Of a stretch of DNA of 64,000 nt, positions 25,846-34,363 are shown piece by piece. Below the pieces are notes generated by a model. The model was not told the DNA's origin and did not search any database. It saw only the letters and a program-made list of their open reading frames with translations. The translations under genes and the position numbers were made by a program. Within the stretch, counting starts at the first letter, position 1; every line of letters starts with the position of its first letter. Origin of the DNA: Bacteroidia bacterium (GTDB lineage Bacteria; Bacteroidota; Bacteroidia; Bacteroidales; F082); NCBI GenBank assembly GCA_021287165.1, contig JAJTAY010000018.1:20681-84680 (forward strand). The letters are read 5' to 3'.

Positions 25846-26286
25846 ATGAACAGAGCTTATTTGATCGAAACTGCTGCAGCACTGAAGCAACCTGGATTTT
25901 ATGCCAGAGAAGCCTACACCAATGCTTCAGAAAAGCTTGCCTCCGAGGTCAGCCAACGAATGCTGGCACGACCTGATCTCGAGAAGCTCATTGGCGGATC
26001 AGAAAATCTGGAGATGATGCTCGACAACCACAGGAATCATGCGCGCTTTTTCAGTTCATTGTTCGACCACTATTTTCCTGAAGTGCTTGTTGATACCGTG
26101 ATCTGGGTTTTCAGTGCTTACCGTAGCCATGGTTTCAATCTAACTTATTGGCCCGCACAACTCGACATCTGGGTGGACGCACTCAAAACAAATCTGACCC
26201 AGGAAGCTTTCAACGAGATCTATCCTTTTTACCATTGGATGATCGTAAACAACCCTGTTTTTGCAGCCCTGAGCGAGAAGACTTGA
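25846..26286 (+). CDS. Small all-helical protein of unknown function in the B12/kinase operon
   Basis: 146 residues, predicted almost entirely helical, with no signal peptide. It is rich in aromatic residues and His (His62, 65, 75, 95 and 130), with segments such as NHRNHARFF, AYRSHGFN and YPFYHWM. Length and helical content would suit a globin-like or bilin/haem-binding fold, but I do not recognise a family and this is only a guess. It starts 9 nt after the kinase stop and so is probably the third gene of that operon. A weak hairpin follows at 26316-26339. Confidence 0.6.
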   Translation: MNRAYLIETAAALKQPGFYAREAYTNASEKLASEVSQRMLARPDLEKLIGGSENLEMMLDNHRNHARFFSSLFDHYFPEVLVDTVIWVFSAYRSHGFNLTYWPAQLDIWVDALKTNLTQEAFNEIYPFYHWMIVNNPVFAALSEKT

Positions 26287-26315
26287 GCAGTATGCTCTGA
26301 TTTTTACCATGATTT

Positions 26316-26339
26316 ACATCGTCCAAACGTAGACGATGT
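26316..26339. terminator. Weak hairpin after the B12/kinase operon
   Basis: ACATCGTC at 26316-26323 and GACGATGT at 26332-26339, 8-nt loop. No T-run follows, so termination is uncertain. Confidence 0.35.
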
Positions 26340-26423
26340 GGAGTCTGACATGAATTCTAGCGCCTGCTCGCAACAGAAGAAATTTTGTGGTCGAACAAAT
26401 TCTTTACTTGCAAAAAGCCATTT

Positions 26424-28940
26424 TTACTTAAGCTGTCTAAGCGCGGACTTGTATGCTTTCTGCAAGGGGGCAAGCCTGCTATCGGTTTTGATAAGGTCGT
26501 TGATTACCATCCCATGACGACCTATACCGCGGGCCTTATCAGCTACAGCAAAAAGTGCCGCCGATTTTTGAAGAAGCTCGGACACCTCATCGCGTCTAAA
26601 CTGAAAATCAGGCAACAATCTGATGAGGCCCATCAAGGCCTCGTCATTCATTTGCTCTAGATAAAAATCAGCGGCCTGAAGGAGTACAGGCAAACTGTTC
26701 TGGCTGCGCACAAAATCATCAAAACTTTGGTGCTTAATGCCATAACGCTCTGGTTCGAATCTCGCTACATCGCGATCGAATGCCATATATAGCGACGCTG
26801 CCTTTTTAATTCCCTGTTCAGAAATTGCCTTTAGCACGGTCTGGTACTCCCTGTTGTAGGCAAATACCGGCCCAAGCCGGTCGAGCATCAGCTGTGCTTC
26901 GGAGGCGTCGAGATTACAACCGCGGTTGCTGTTGGCCGTTTCAACGGCATCGCGTAGCATCTTTTCAACGCCTTCGACAATACCCCGTTGTAAATCCTGG
27001 CGGGCCTTCTGTGTCCAATCCTGAATGTTTAGCCTGTGATTGAGGCAGATACGTTCGATAAGACGCTCGTCGAGTGCTGCAAAAGCCCGTTTAAGTTCTG
27101 CATCATTTTCAAGAAAATTTTCCTTTTGCAGTCGTATCAATTCGTCGTACATTCTCCAGGCTTCGGGAAGATCATTGCTCCACGCCTTGAGCTGAACGTC
27201 GGGTATGCGTCGTAAAATTTCCTGTTTAACTTCCTGTGAGGCCTGAGCTGAACGACCTACCGACATTGCAGTATTACGCCGCTCAGCGGAACTTACAGGT
27301 GGCAAGGCTCCTCCCTGCCCGATTTTCTGCTGAAGCTGAACGGCTTCCATTGAGGTGCGCAAATACTCGGGGTGATCGGCTCGGTAGGCCAGCGCCTGCT
27401 GAAGTCGGCGGCGGGCATCTTCGGTGCGGCCTGCGTTGTGGAGCTCCTCGGCTTCCTTGACCAGATCCATGTAAACTAGACGATGTGTTCGGAAAAGTCC
27501 CTCCGTGATGGCCAGCTCGTGCTCGATATTGTAAAAGTCGCGGGCAGCTGCAGCAGCCTGTTCATACATCCTGATGGCTTCTTGATAGCGCTTTTGGTCG
27601 GCAAGTTGCTGCGCCTGACGTATATAAGCCTTTACCAGATCGTCGCTTTGCTGCGGTAGTTTTTTAGCCAGCTGCTCCGATTTTCTTACGCTTGCATATT
27701 GCGAGGCACGATCGCGGTAGGTTTCTGCCAGCTGCATATTGCCTGTTTCAACAGCACGGGCAGCAATGTGCAGATGAGAACGAAGCAAACCCAATCTGGC
27801 GGTTTCAAGTCGGTCGTTCACCTGTGTATATGGGACATTCAGACCGCTCAGCCTTGCCCATCCCAAAGCATCTTCGTAAAAGTTGAGGGCAAAAGCATAA
27901 TCCGATCGTGCCAGCAGGGAGTCGGCCAGCCTTACCTCCTCGGCAAAAAGCGCCTGAGCCCCTGAAACATCACTCTCGTCGCTTCCCATGCGCTCAAACT
28001 GCGCAAGCAGCTGATCATCGGGCCATAAACGCGACATGTTGAGCATTAGTTCATTGTCTCTATAATCGCCTTTTAATGAGGCTCTTATATATTGAAGCTG
28101 TTGCCGGCCGATGGCACCAGCAATCTGACGGGCATTCTTATCGCGGGGGTCGCGGTAATCAAGCAACAATGTCTGATACCTGGTCATCAGCCTTCCGGTG
28201 GCCGCAAGACGCTGACCAAGACCTGCAGGGTCGGCCGGTGCAAAAATGCCTGTTTGTTGCAACACATTTCCGGCATTTAGGCCAGCCTTGCGCAGTTTGT
28301 CGCGAGCTGCAAAAAGCCCTGCATAACCCGCCCTGCTTTCGGCATCGCCTCTTTCGCCCTGACCCAAAAGACTATCAAGCAATTTTACAGACGCCCAGTA
28401 TTGATTCACCAGCCCGATCAGCTGAAGCACTTCATTGCGTCTGGTGTTTGAGAAGGACAAATAATCAATGGTAAAAACAGGAGATGAATTGCTTTTTGGC
28501 AAGCGAAGCAGTACCTGATTTCCAACTGCTATTTCGCCTGAGCCGGAGGTCGCAGAATAAACTACGTTATCGACCCGTAATCTGCAGCGGTCGGGAATGA
28601 GCACTCCATCCAGAGAAAAAGAACGGTACATTGCATCGCCGCGTGCAAACTCAGGTTTAACAAGCAATGTCCATTCGTCAAAGTCGTTGCCCGCATTACT
28701 AATCTGAGCCAAAACGGCTACCTGATAGTATAAGCTGATATCCTGAACGGCCTTTTCGCCAGAAGCAGAAAGCGCATTTAAAATGGCTTGATTGCCCAAC
28801 AGGCCAAAACTGGCATTGGTTTTAGAATTAATGATGAATACCGATGACTTGCTGTGCTGCTGAGCCGAGGCTGTAAACAGCAGCATTGTCGTCAGCAGAA
28901 ATACTGATAAAAGCCTTATCGGGTTGCCAAAGCGCTTCAT
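26424..28940 (-). CDS. Large secreted helical-repeat (TPR-like) protein
   Basis: 838 residues. Signal peptide (about 1-26, ending ASAQQ); an N-terminal beta-containing domain (about 30-165); then a long helical region with TPR-like blocks, for example YRDRASQYASVRKSEQL and AIRMYEQAAAAARDFY, and a further helical tail. No sorting domain or lipobox, so it is probably periplasmic. The family is unknown to me. It is a single gene on the minus strand: a -7 element lies 5 nt before the ATG. Confidence 0.7.
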   Translation of the reverse strand: MKRFGNPIRLLSVFLLTTMLLFTASAQQHSKSSVFIINSKTNASFGLLGNQAILNALSASGEKAVQDISLYYQVAVLAQISNAGNDFDEWTLLVKPEFARGDAMYRSFSLDGVLIPDRCRLRVDNVVYSATSGSGEIAVGNQVLLRLPKSNSSPVFTIDYLSFSNTRRNEVLQLIGLVNQYWASVKLLDSLLGQGERGDAESRAGYAGLFAARDKLRKAGLNAGNVLQQTGIFAPADPAGLGQRLAATGRLMTRYQTLLLDYRDPRDKNARQIAGAIGRQQLQYIRASLKGDYRDNELMLNMSRLWPDDQLLAQFERMGSDESDVSGAQALFAEEVRLADSLLARSDYAFALNFYEDALGWARLSGLNVPYTQVNDRLETARLGLLRSHLHIAARAVETGNMQLAETYRDRASQYASVRKSEQLAKKLPQQSDDLVKAYIRQAQQLADQKRYQEAIRMYEQAAAAARDFYNIEHELAITEGLFRTHRLVYMDLVKEAEELHNAGRTEDARRRLQQALAYRADHPEYLRTSMEAVQLQQKIGQGGALPPVSSAERRNTAMSVGRSAQASQEVKQEILRRIPDVQLKAWSNDLPEAWRMYDELIRLQKENFLENDAELKRAFAALDERLIERICLNHRLNIQDWTQKARQDLQRGIVEGVEKMLRDAVETANSNRGCNLDASEAQLMLDRLGPVFAYNREYQTVLKAISEQGIKKAASLYMAFDRDVARFEPERYGIKHQSFDDFVRSQNSLPVLLQAADFYLEQMNDEALMGLIRLLPDFQFRRDEVSELLQKSAALFAVADKARGIGRHGMVINDLIKTDSRLAPLQKAYKSALRQLK

Positions 28941-28945
28941 TGCAG

Positions 28946-28953
28946 CAAAATTA
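28946..28953 (-). promoter_or_regulatory. TAnnTTTG -7 element only 5 nt from the ATG
   Basis: TAATTTTG on the minus strand; the ATG starts 5 nt downstream. If used, the transcript would have almost no leader. Confidence 0.45.
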
Positions 28954-29027
28954 GCATTTGCCGCATAGCAATTCTTCGCTTAATCCCCAAAAGCATTAAA
29001 AATGTGTGCAAAACTGCCTTTAGAAGA

Positions 29028-29501
29028 TTAGGTCTCAACCGGAAGGCTGCGTTCAAAGCCGGCTTCAAGCGAGATAAACGTTTCGGTGAATGTAATCTCT
29101 GGTATGCTTTGAATTTTCTCAATGATAATTTGCTTGAGATGTTCGTTGTTGTGCGTGTAGATTTTAACCAACAAAGAATATTTACCGCTGATATGGTGGC
29201 ATTCAACGATTTCTGGAATTTCCATAATCTGCTGGTAAACAGTATTGTGCGTACTGTTCGAAACCAGATTAACCTGAATACCGATAAAGGCACAGGTTTG
29301 ATAACCCATTGCTTTTGGGCTCAATTTAAAATGTGCCCCGCTGATCAATCCGGCCTCCTGCATCTTGGCCACCCGCTGGTGAATTGCAGCGCCCGAAACA
29401 TTGCAGCGACGGGCTATTTCGACAAAAGGCGTTCGAGCATCCTCGATGAGCAGGGATAAAATCCGGCGGTCGAGGCTATCAAGATGAAAGTCATCATGCA
29501 T
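29028..29501 (-). CDS. Lrp/AsnC-family transcriptional regulator
   Basis: 157 residues: N-terminal winged HTH (LDRRILSLLIEDAR at about 9, then ARRCNVSGAAIHQRVAKM as recognition helix), followed by an AsnC/RAM ligand-binding domain (about 65-150) with the ISGKYSLLVKIY strand. Such regulators bind amino acids and control amino-acid metabolism. It is divergent from the PLP lyase at 29648 across a 146-nt gap that holds -7 elements in both directions, so control of that enzyme and of itself is the obvious hypothesis. The effector is probably an amino acid; which one is not visible. Confidence 0.9.
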   Translation of the reverse strand: MHDDFHLDSLDRRILSLLIEDARTPFVEIARRCNVSGAAIHQRVAKMQEAGLISGAHFKLSPKAMGYQTCAFIGIQVNLVSNSTHNTVYQQIMEIPEIVECHHISGKYSLLVKIYTHNNEHLKQIIIEKIQSIPEITFTETFISLEAGFERSLPVET

Positions 29502-29529
29502 TTTTTAGGAGTTTTAGTTCGAGATTTTA

Positions 29530-29537
29530 CAAAAATA
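29530..29537 (-). promoter_or_regulatory. TAnnTTTG -7 element for the Lrp gene
   Basis: TATTTTTG on the minus strand, 28 nt before the ATG at 29501. Confidence 0.45.
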
Positions 29538-29621
29538 GCAGTTTTGAATAACAGTTTTTATTTATTTATATCATAACGGTTTTACTTGAGGCTTAAACAA
29601 GCAAAAAAGCCAATTTATTCC

Positions 29622-29629
29622 TATTTTTG
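29622..29629 (+). promoter_or_regulatory. TAnnTTTG -7 element for the PLP lyase
   Basis: TATTTTTG, 18 nt before the ATG at 29648, in the divergent intergenic region with the Lrp gene. Confidence 0.5.
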
Positions 29630-29647
29630 AGAAAAAATTAACAATCT

Positions 29648-30871
29648 ATGTCCAAGAAGCACAATCCAGTCAGAGCACTTTTTGAGCTGAAACAATTTGG
29701 TGAGTTTGGCGATGTGAATCCTTCGGTTACCGATTCGGCTACCTACACCTTTATGCAGGCCAAGACCATGACCGACACCTTTCATGGTGAGTCGGAAGGC
29801 TGCTTTCTTTACTCGAGGCACTGGAACCCCAGTAACAAATACCTCGCCGATGCCATGGCTGCCATGGAAGGCACCGAAGGAGCCTGGATCACAGCCAGCG
29901 GAATGGGGGCCATTACCTCAGCCTTGCTTCAGCTGTGCAAAAGTGGCGACCACATCGTTTCGAGCCTTACCACTTATGGCGGCACCTTTGCCTTCATGCA
30001 AAACTGGCTCCCACGCTACAACATTTCGGTAAGTTTTGTCGATATAACCAACCTCGATGCGGTGAGGGCGGCTATCAGGCCAAATACGAAGGTCATTTAC
30101 ACTGAAACGATGACCAATCCCCTGCTGCAAATCAGCGACATTCCGTCACTGTCCGAAATAGCCCGCGAAAAAGGCATTAAACTGGTTGTGGACAATACGT
30201 TTACACCACTCATCGTGGCCCCCGCCCTGCTGGGCGCAGATGTGGTGGTGTATAGCCTGACCAAATTCGTCAACGGCAAAAACGATTGTGTTGCAGGTGC
30301 CATTTGTGCAAAACAGGAGTTTATTAACGAACTCATCGACGTCAATGCCGGCACAGCCATGCTGCTCGGTCCCGTACTCGATCCTTTCCGCAGCGCATCA
30401 ATCCTCAAAAACATGCACACACTGCATATCCGTATGCAGCAACACAGCCGCAACGCCGCTTTTCTGGCAGAGAAGTTTCGCGATGCTGGAATTAAAGTGC
30501 GATACCCAGGCTTCGAAGACGATCCGGGTCACCTGACGCTCCGTCGGATGATGCACCCGGCCTTTGGTTTCGGAGGCATGATAGCCATCGACATGGAAAC
30601 TGCCGAAAATGCATCACGTTTAATGGAAAGCATGGAGCTGGCCGATGTAGGTTATCTGGCTGTAAGTCTGGGTTATTTCAAAACCTTGTTCAGCAACAGC
30701 GGTAAAAGCACGTCCTCCGAAGTGCCCGAAGAACTTCAACGGCAAATGGGTATGTCTGAAGGCCTGATCCGCTTCAGTGTCGGCCTCGATTTTGATATCG
30801 AAAATACCTGGAAACGCATTTATCAGTGTCTCAAGGAAACCCAGCTCTTACCAAGCGGTTCGTTTGCATGA
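29648..30871 (+). CDS. Trans-sulfuration-type PLP enzyme (Cys/Met-metabolism family, methionine gamma-lyase-like)
   Basis: 407 residues of the Cys/Met metabolism PLP family. Visible landmarks: YSRHWNPS near residue 56, ASGMGAI (PLP phosphate binding) at about 82, VVDNTFTPL with the Asp contacting the pyridine, and SLTKF with the Schiff-base Lys. The family contains cystathionine synthases/lyases and methionine gamma-lyase. In bacterial methionine gamma-lyase a Cys sits in the YGCTF segment; here it reads TYGGTF, so the true reaction is unclear. The Lrp-type gene opposite suggests amino-acid-controlled catabolism. Confidence 0.85.
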   Translation: MSKKHNPVRALFELKQFGEFGDVNPSVTDSATYTFMQAKTMTDTFHGESEGCFLYSRHWNPSNKYLADAMAAMEGTEGAWITASGMGAITSALLQLCKSGDHIVSSLTTYGGTFAFMQNWLPRYNISVSFVDITNLDAVRAAIRPNTKVIYTETMTNPLLQISDIPSLSEIAREKGIKLVVDNTFTPLIVAPALLGADVVVYSLTKFVNGKNDCVAGAICAKQEFINELIDVNAGTAMLLGPVLDPFRSASILKNMHTLHIRMQQHSRNAAFLAEKFRDAGIKVRYPGFEDDPGHLTLRRMMHPAFGFGGMIAIDMETAENASRLMESMELADVGYLAVSLGYFKTLFSNSGKSTSSEVPEELQRQMGMSEGLIRFSVGLDFDIENTWKRIYQCLKETQLLPSGSFA

Positions 30872-30986
30872 TGCATTAAAGTAGATAGCCTTTTTACCTA
30901 TTGATTAGAATCGTTTTTGTTCGAACATTTTCCTGTTCTTAACGTTTAGAAAAAGCAGTCAGCAATCAAGCATTGGCTGCTTTTAT

Positions 30987-30994
30987 TAATTTTG
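30987..30994 (+). promoter_or_regulatory. TAnnTTTG -7 element
   Basis: TAATTTTG, 26 nt before the ATG at 31021; no clear -33 element. Confidence 0.4.
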
Positions 30995-31020
30995 AAACCT
31001 GAACCATAAATCCAATTGAT

Positions 31021-32085
31021 ATGTTCAATAAGAATTCCTTTAGAGTAACAGCCATTCTGTTGCTCGCCCTCTTCAGCATCGTGCCTTGGCAGAATGCCGA
31101 TGCCTGTACCCGTTTTGTTTACAAAAAGCAAAAAGGTAAAATCATCACCGGCCGCAGTATGGATTTCTCGATTCCCATACCCGGCAATATGTGGGTATTC
31201 CCGCGCGGAATGCAGCGCACCGGCGAAACCGGAGAAAAATCGTCCGTAACGTGGACATCAAAATATGGCAGTGTTGTGATCAGCTCGTGGGACATAGGGG
31301 TTCCGGATGGCATGAACGAGAAAGGACTTATGGCCAATATGCTGTTTCTGAACGAATCGGTTTACCCCGATTTTGTAAAAAACGGGTATAAAAAGGGCCT
31401 GGCCATCTCGCTCTGGGCGCAATACGCCCTCGACAATTTTGCCACTGTAGCCGAAGCTGTGGAAGACTTTCGAAACGAGCAATTTGTAGTGGTAACAGAC
31501 AACATTCCAGGAACTAATAAAAAGACAACCATCCACCTCTCGCTTTCGGATGCCACCGGTGATAATGCCATACTTGAATACATTAATGGAAAGCTATACA
31601 TCTATCATTCAAAGGATTACAATGTCTTGACCAATTCACCCTCATTCGATAAGCAATTGTCCATAAACAGTTATTGGAACGACATAAACGGCTTTGAATT
31701 TCTGCCAGGAACAAACAAGGCTGCCGACCGTTTTGTACGGGCCAACTTTTACCTGAAATACCTGCCGGAGGTTGATAGCACTCACCAGGCTGTCGCCACT
31801 GTTTTCAGTCTCATCCGCAACCTGAGTGTGCCCTATGGCATTCAGTCGGGCGAGGCCCTCGACCTGAGCACTACGCGCTGGCGTGTTGTTGCCAATCAAA
31901 CCGATCTGGTTTATTACTACGAAGATGTGCTTTACCCCAACACCGTCTGGGTAGATCTGAAGAAACTGGATTTCAGTCCCAAGTCAGGCGTCAGGATGCT
32001 GCCTTTGATAAAAGGTCAGCGGTTCATGGGCGAGGTTTCGGACAAGTTCATCAAGGCCACGCCGTTTAAGTTTCAGGGCATCTGA
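31021..32085 (+). CDS. Secreted choloylglycine-hydrolase-family (linear amide C-N) hydrolase
   Basis: 354 residues of the Ntn-hydrolase CBAH family. A signal peptide ends in NADA, so cleavage exposes Cys29 as the N-terminal nucleophile. Also visible: Arg45 and Asp48 (GRSMD), Asn99 (MNEKG), an Asn in VLTNSP, and an Arg in ADRFVRAN near residue 240, all expected catalytic or oxyanion residues. Members cleave bile-salt amides, penicillin V or acyl-homoserine lactones; in Bacteroidota many are exported, and the substrate cannot be decided. It is a single-gene unit with a terminator right after it. Confidence 0.87.
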   Translation: MFNKNSFRVTAILLLALFSIVPWQNADACTRFVYKKQKGKIITGRSMDFSIPIPGNMWVFPRGMQRTGETGEKSSVTWTSKYGSVVISSWDIGVPDGMNEKGLMANMLFLNESVYPDFVKNGYKKGLAISLWAQYALDNFATVAEAVEDFRNEQFVVVTDNIPGTNKKTTIHLSLSDATGDNAILEYINGKLYIYHSKDYNVLTNSPSFDKQLSINSYWNDINGFEFLPGTNKAADRFVRANFYLKYLPEVDSTHQAVATVFSLIRNLSVPYGIQSGEALDLSTTRWRVVANQTDLVYYYEDVLYPNTVWVDLKKLDFSPKSGVRMLPLIKGQRFMGEVSDKFIKATPFKFQGI

Positions 32086-32106
32086 CGCTTAAGAAGTAAT
32101 CTAACC

Positions 32107-32139
32107 AAAGCAGGAGAATAAAGACTCCTGCTTTTTTTA
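32107..32139 (+). terminator. Rho-independent terminator
   Basis: Perfect 10-bp stem (32107-32116 with 32125-32134), 8-nt loop, T-run. Confidence 0.85.
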
Positions 32140-32408
32140 TTTCTCTTAATAAGAGGCATTGGAAATGCTCATAGCCTGATTGAAACTACTGCTTCCCCAG
32201 TCAGAAGCTTTACCATTGTTTACCATCAAGAGCGGTTTTCGGGCTTACATTTGGCAATAAGACAAAACCAATAAGCCGGATATGGGCTATCCCAGGAATT
32301 AAGAATTGTCAAGAAAATCCCTTAAAAGGGCTATTTTAATTTTTTGTTAACAAGTGACCTCTTAATTATCTTATTGTCTTTAAAACAAGATATTTAACCA
32401 AAAATCGG
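32140..32408 (+). other. Gene-free stretch before the FAD oxidoreductase
   Basis: No ORF of note. AT-rich near 32330-32400, where the promoter of the next gene must lie; I see no good TAnnTTTG match. Confidence 0.5.
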
Positions 32409-33890
32409 ATGAAAAAGAAAATCATCATTATCGGCGGGGGCGTGGCAGGTTTATCGGCAGGAATATATGCTGCACGCAATTGTTTTGATACCGAAATCCT
32501 GGAAATGCATTCAGTGGCCGGTGGGCAGTGCACAGCCTGGACACGCAAGGGTTACCGTTTCGACTATTGCCTTCACTGGTTGGTTGGCACCTCAAAGGGC
32601 GCTTTCAACAATATCTGGAAAGAAACAGGCGTAATTGATGAAAGCACGATTGTAATTGACCACGAAATTCACTCCGAGACCATACTGCCCGATGGAAGAA
32701 AATTCGTGATTTATTCCAACATCGATCGCTGGGAAAAATATTTGCATGAGCTTGCCCCTGAAGATGCCAGATCAATTACAAGAATGTGCAACGATATGCG
32801 AAAAAGTGCCTATCTGGAGCCATTCAACGATCCACCGGGCTTGCGTTCGGCAGGCACCTATATAAGCAGCCTGTTCAAAATTTTGCCTGTTGTTCGTACC
32901 ATTCAAAAATTCGGACGCAAAACATGCAAGGAGTATTTTGATAGCTTAAACTTTAAAAACCCACTGCTGAGAGATGCACTATATCTCAGCTATGGAGAAA
33001 GAGATTTTTCGGCTCTGGTGTTCATTTTCATGCTTGGATGGTTTAATCAGAAAAATGCCGGTTACATTATCGGAGGCTCCTACCCTCTTGCCCAACGCAT
33101 GCTGAATACCTACATAAAGGAAGGTGGCCGAATGTGTTTCGGGAAAAAGGTTGAAAGCATTATAGTTCAAGACGATACGGTTAAGGGAGTAGTGCTTTCG
33201 GACGGCACGAAAACTGAAGCCGATTATGTTATTGCAGCCTGCGACGGATATTCCACTATTTTCAAAATGCTCGGCGGAAAGTATGTTTCATCAAAAGTGC
33301 GGAAAGCATACGACAAATGGCCATTATTTACAGCACTGGTTCAGGTGTCGTTTGGCGTAAATCGTAAAATAATCGACAGTACCCCGATCATCAATGTGAT
33401 GAGCCCCGGCAAACAGCTGGGAATCACTAAGCTCAGCAATGGCTACGGAATCATGAACTACGGCTTCGACCCCAGTATGGCTCCCGAAGGAAAAACTACA
33501 CTTGTTATTCGTTTCGAAAGCCCTTGGGAACTGTGGGAATCGCTTGACGAACAACAATACAAGGACGCTAAAGAGAAAACGCTTGCAGATGCATTGGCTC
33601 TGCTCGAAGAACACTACCCGGGTATCTCGGCCGATGTTGAGGTTACTGACGTAGCAACGCCGAGGACAACAGTACGTTATACAGGTGTGCGCAAAGGCGC
33701 TTACGAAGGTTTCCTTCCAACAAGCCAAAACATGATGAAGTCGCTCGATATGACCCTGCCACGACTGAAAAAGTTTTACATGGCCGGCCAGTGGCTCTTC
33801 CCCGGCGGCGGATTGCCACCATCGGCTCAAACAGGCAAGTGGGCGGTGCAGTACATTTGTAAGGAAGAGGGCCTCCTGTTTAAAAATTGA
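32409..33890 (+). CDS. FAD-dependent oxidoreductase, CrtI/retinol-saturase-like
   Basis: 493 residues. The N-terminus has the dinucleotide motif IIGGGVAGLSAGIYA (about 6-20), then an AGGQCTAW segment as in phytoene desaturases; the C-terminus has the closing motif AGQWLFPGGGLPPSA. This fits the amine-oxidase/phytoene-desaturase group, whose members desaturate or saturate carotenoids, retinoids or other lipids. There is no crtB or other carotenoid gene beside it, so a carotenoid role is unproven. No signal peptide; probably membrane-associated. A small membrane protein gene follows after 40 nt. Confidence 0.8.
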   Translation: MKKKIIIIGGGVAGLSAGIYAARNCFDTEILEMHSVAGGQCTAWTRKGYRFDYCLHWLVGTSKGAFNNIWKETGVIDESTIVIDHEIHSETILPDGRKFVIYSNIDRWEKYLHELAPEDARSITRMCNDMRKSAYLEPFNDPPGLRSAGTYISSLFKILPVVRTIQKFGRKTCKEYFDSLNFKNPLLRDALYLSYGERDFSALVFIFMLGWFNQKNAGYIIGGSYPLAQRMLNTYIKEGGRMCFGKKVESIIVQDDTVKGVVLSDGTKTEADYVIAACDGYSTIFKMLGGKYVSSKVRKAYDKWPLFTALVQVSFGVNRKIIDSTPIINVMSPGKQLGITKLSNGYGIMNYGFDPSMAPEGKTTLVIRFESPWELWESLDEQQYKDAKEKTLADALALLEEHYPGISADVEVTDVATPRTTVRYTGVRKGAYEGFLPTSQNMMKSLDMTLPRLKKFYMAGQWLFPGGGLPPSAQTGKWAVQYICKEEGLLFKN

Positions 33891-33930
33891 TGATACAATC
33901 CATTATAAATCAATTTATACCAAAACCATC

Positions 33931-34137
33931 ATGAGCGAATTCGACAATGAAAAGAAAAACAGGAACTGCAACAAAACCCACAGCTCCGACGCGGTTTACG
34001 GTCTTGGCCTGATTGGTGCCGCCGTTTACTACATCAGCATCGCAACCTCTTTTTGGGGAGGCGTCCTTGGATTCCTGAAAGCCCTGGTTTGGCCGGCGTT
34101 TTTGGTTTATGAGGTGTTGAAAGCGCTGGCGGGTTGA
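33931..34137 (+). CDS. Small membrane protein of unknown function
   Basis: 68 residues: a polar, charged N-terminus (about 1-22) and two hydrophobic segments (about 23-41 and 44-65) joined by a short turn. Start ATG 40 nt after the oxidoreductase stop. A pattern common in short inner-membrane proteins of unknown role. Confidence 0.6.
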   Translation: MSEFDNEKKNRNCNKTHSSDAVYGLGLIGAAVYYISIATSFWGGVLGFLKALVWPAFLVYEVLKALAG

Positions 34138-34301
34138 GAGTATTCAAAGATTCAAGTTTCGTAGATTTGGGATTCGGGATTCGAAATTCCAGAAATTGGG
34201 AGGAAAGGCTAATACATCCGACCATACACATTGATAATCTGCTGATTAAGCGCAATTGATTTGGATCTTTCGGCGGACAAATTCTAGTTATATCCGCCAA
34301 T

Positions 34302-34342
34302 AAACGAACAACGGCCTCCCTGGGGGAAGCCGTTGTTCGTTT
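34302..34342. terminator. Bidirectional terminator between 33931 and gcvP
   Basis: Perfect 14-bp stem (34302-34315 with 34329-34342) with a 13-nt loop. It lies 22 nt past the gcvP stop on the minus strand and can also end the plus-strand genes. Confidence 0.8.
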
Positions 34343-34363
34343 GTGCAGACCGTGATAGATTGC

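Noticed and set aside
20306..26286. A complete circadian clock
   Set aside because: No KaiA or KaiB gene is present, and KaiC-like proteins without them have other roles; only a signalling island is claimed.
34138..34301. A tRNA or small RNA between 33931 and gcvP
   Set aside because: The stretch has ATTCGGG-like repeats but no cloverleaf; only a terminator is supported.
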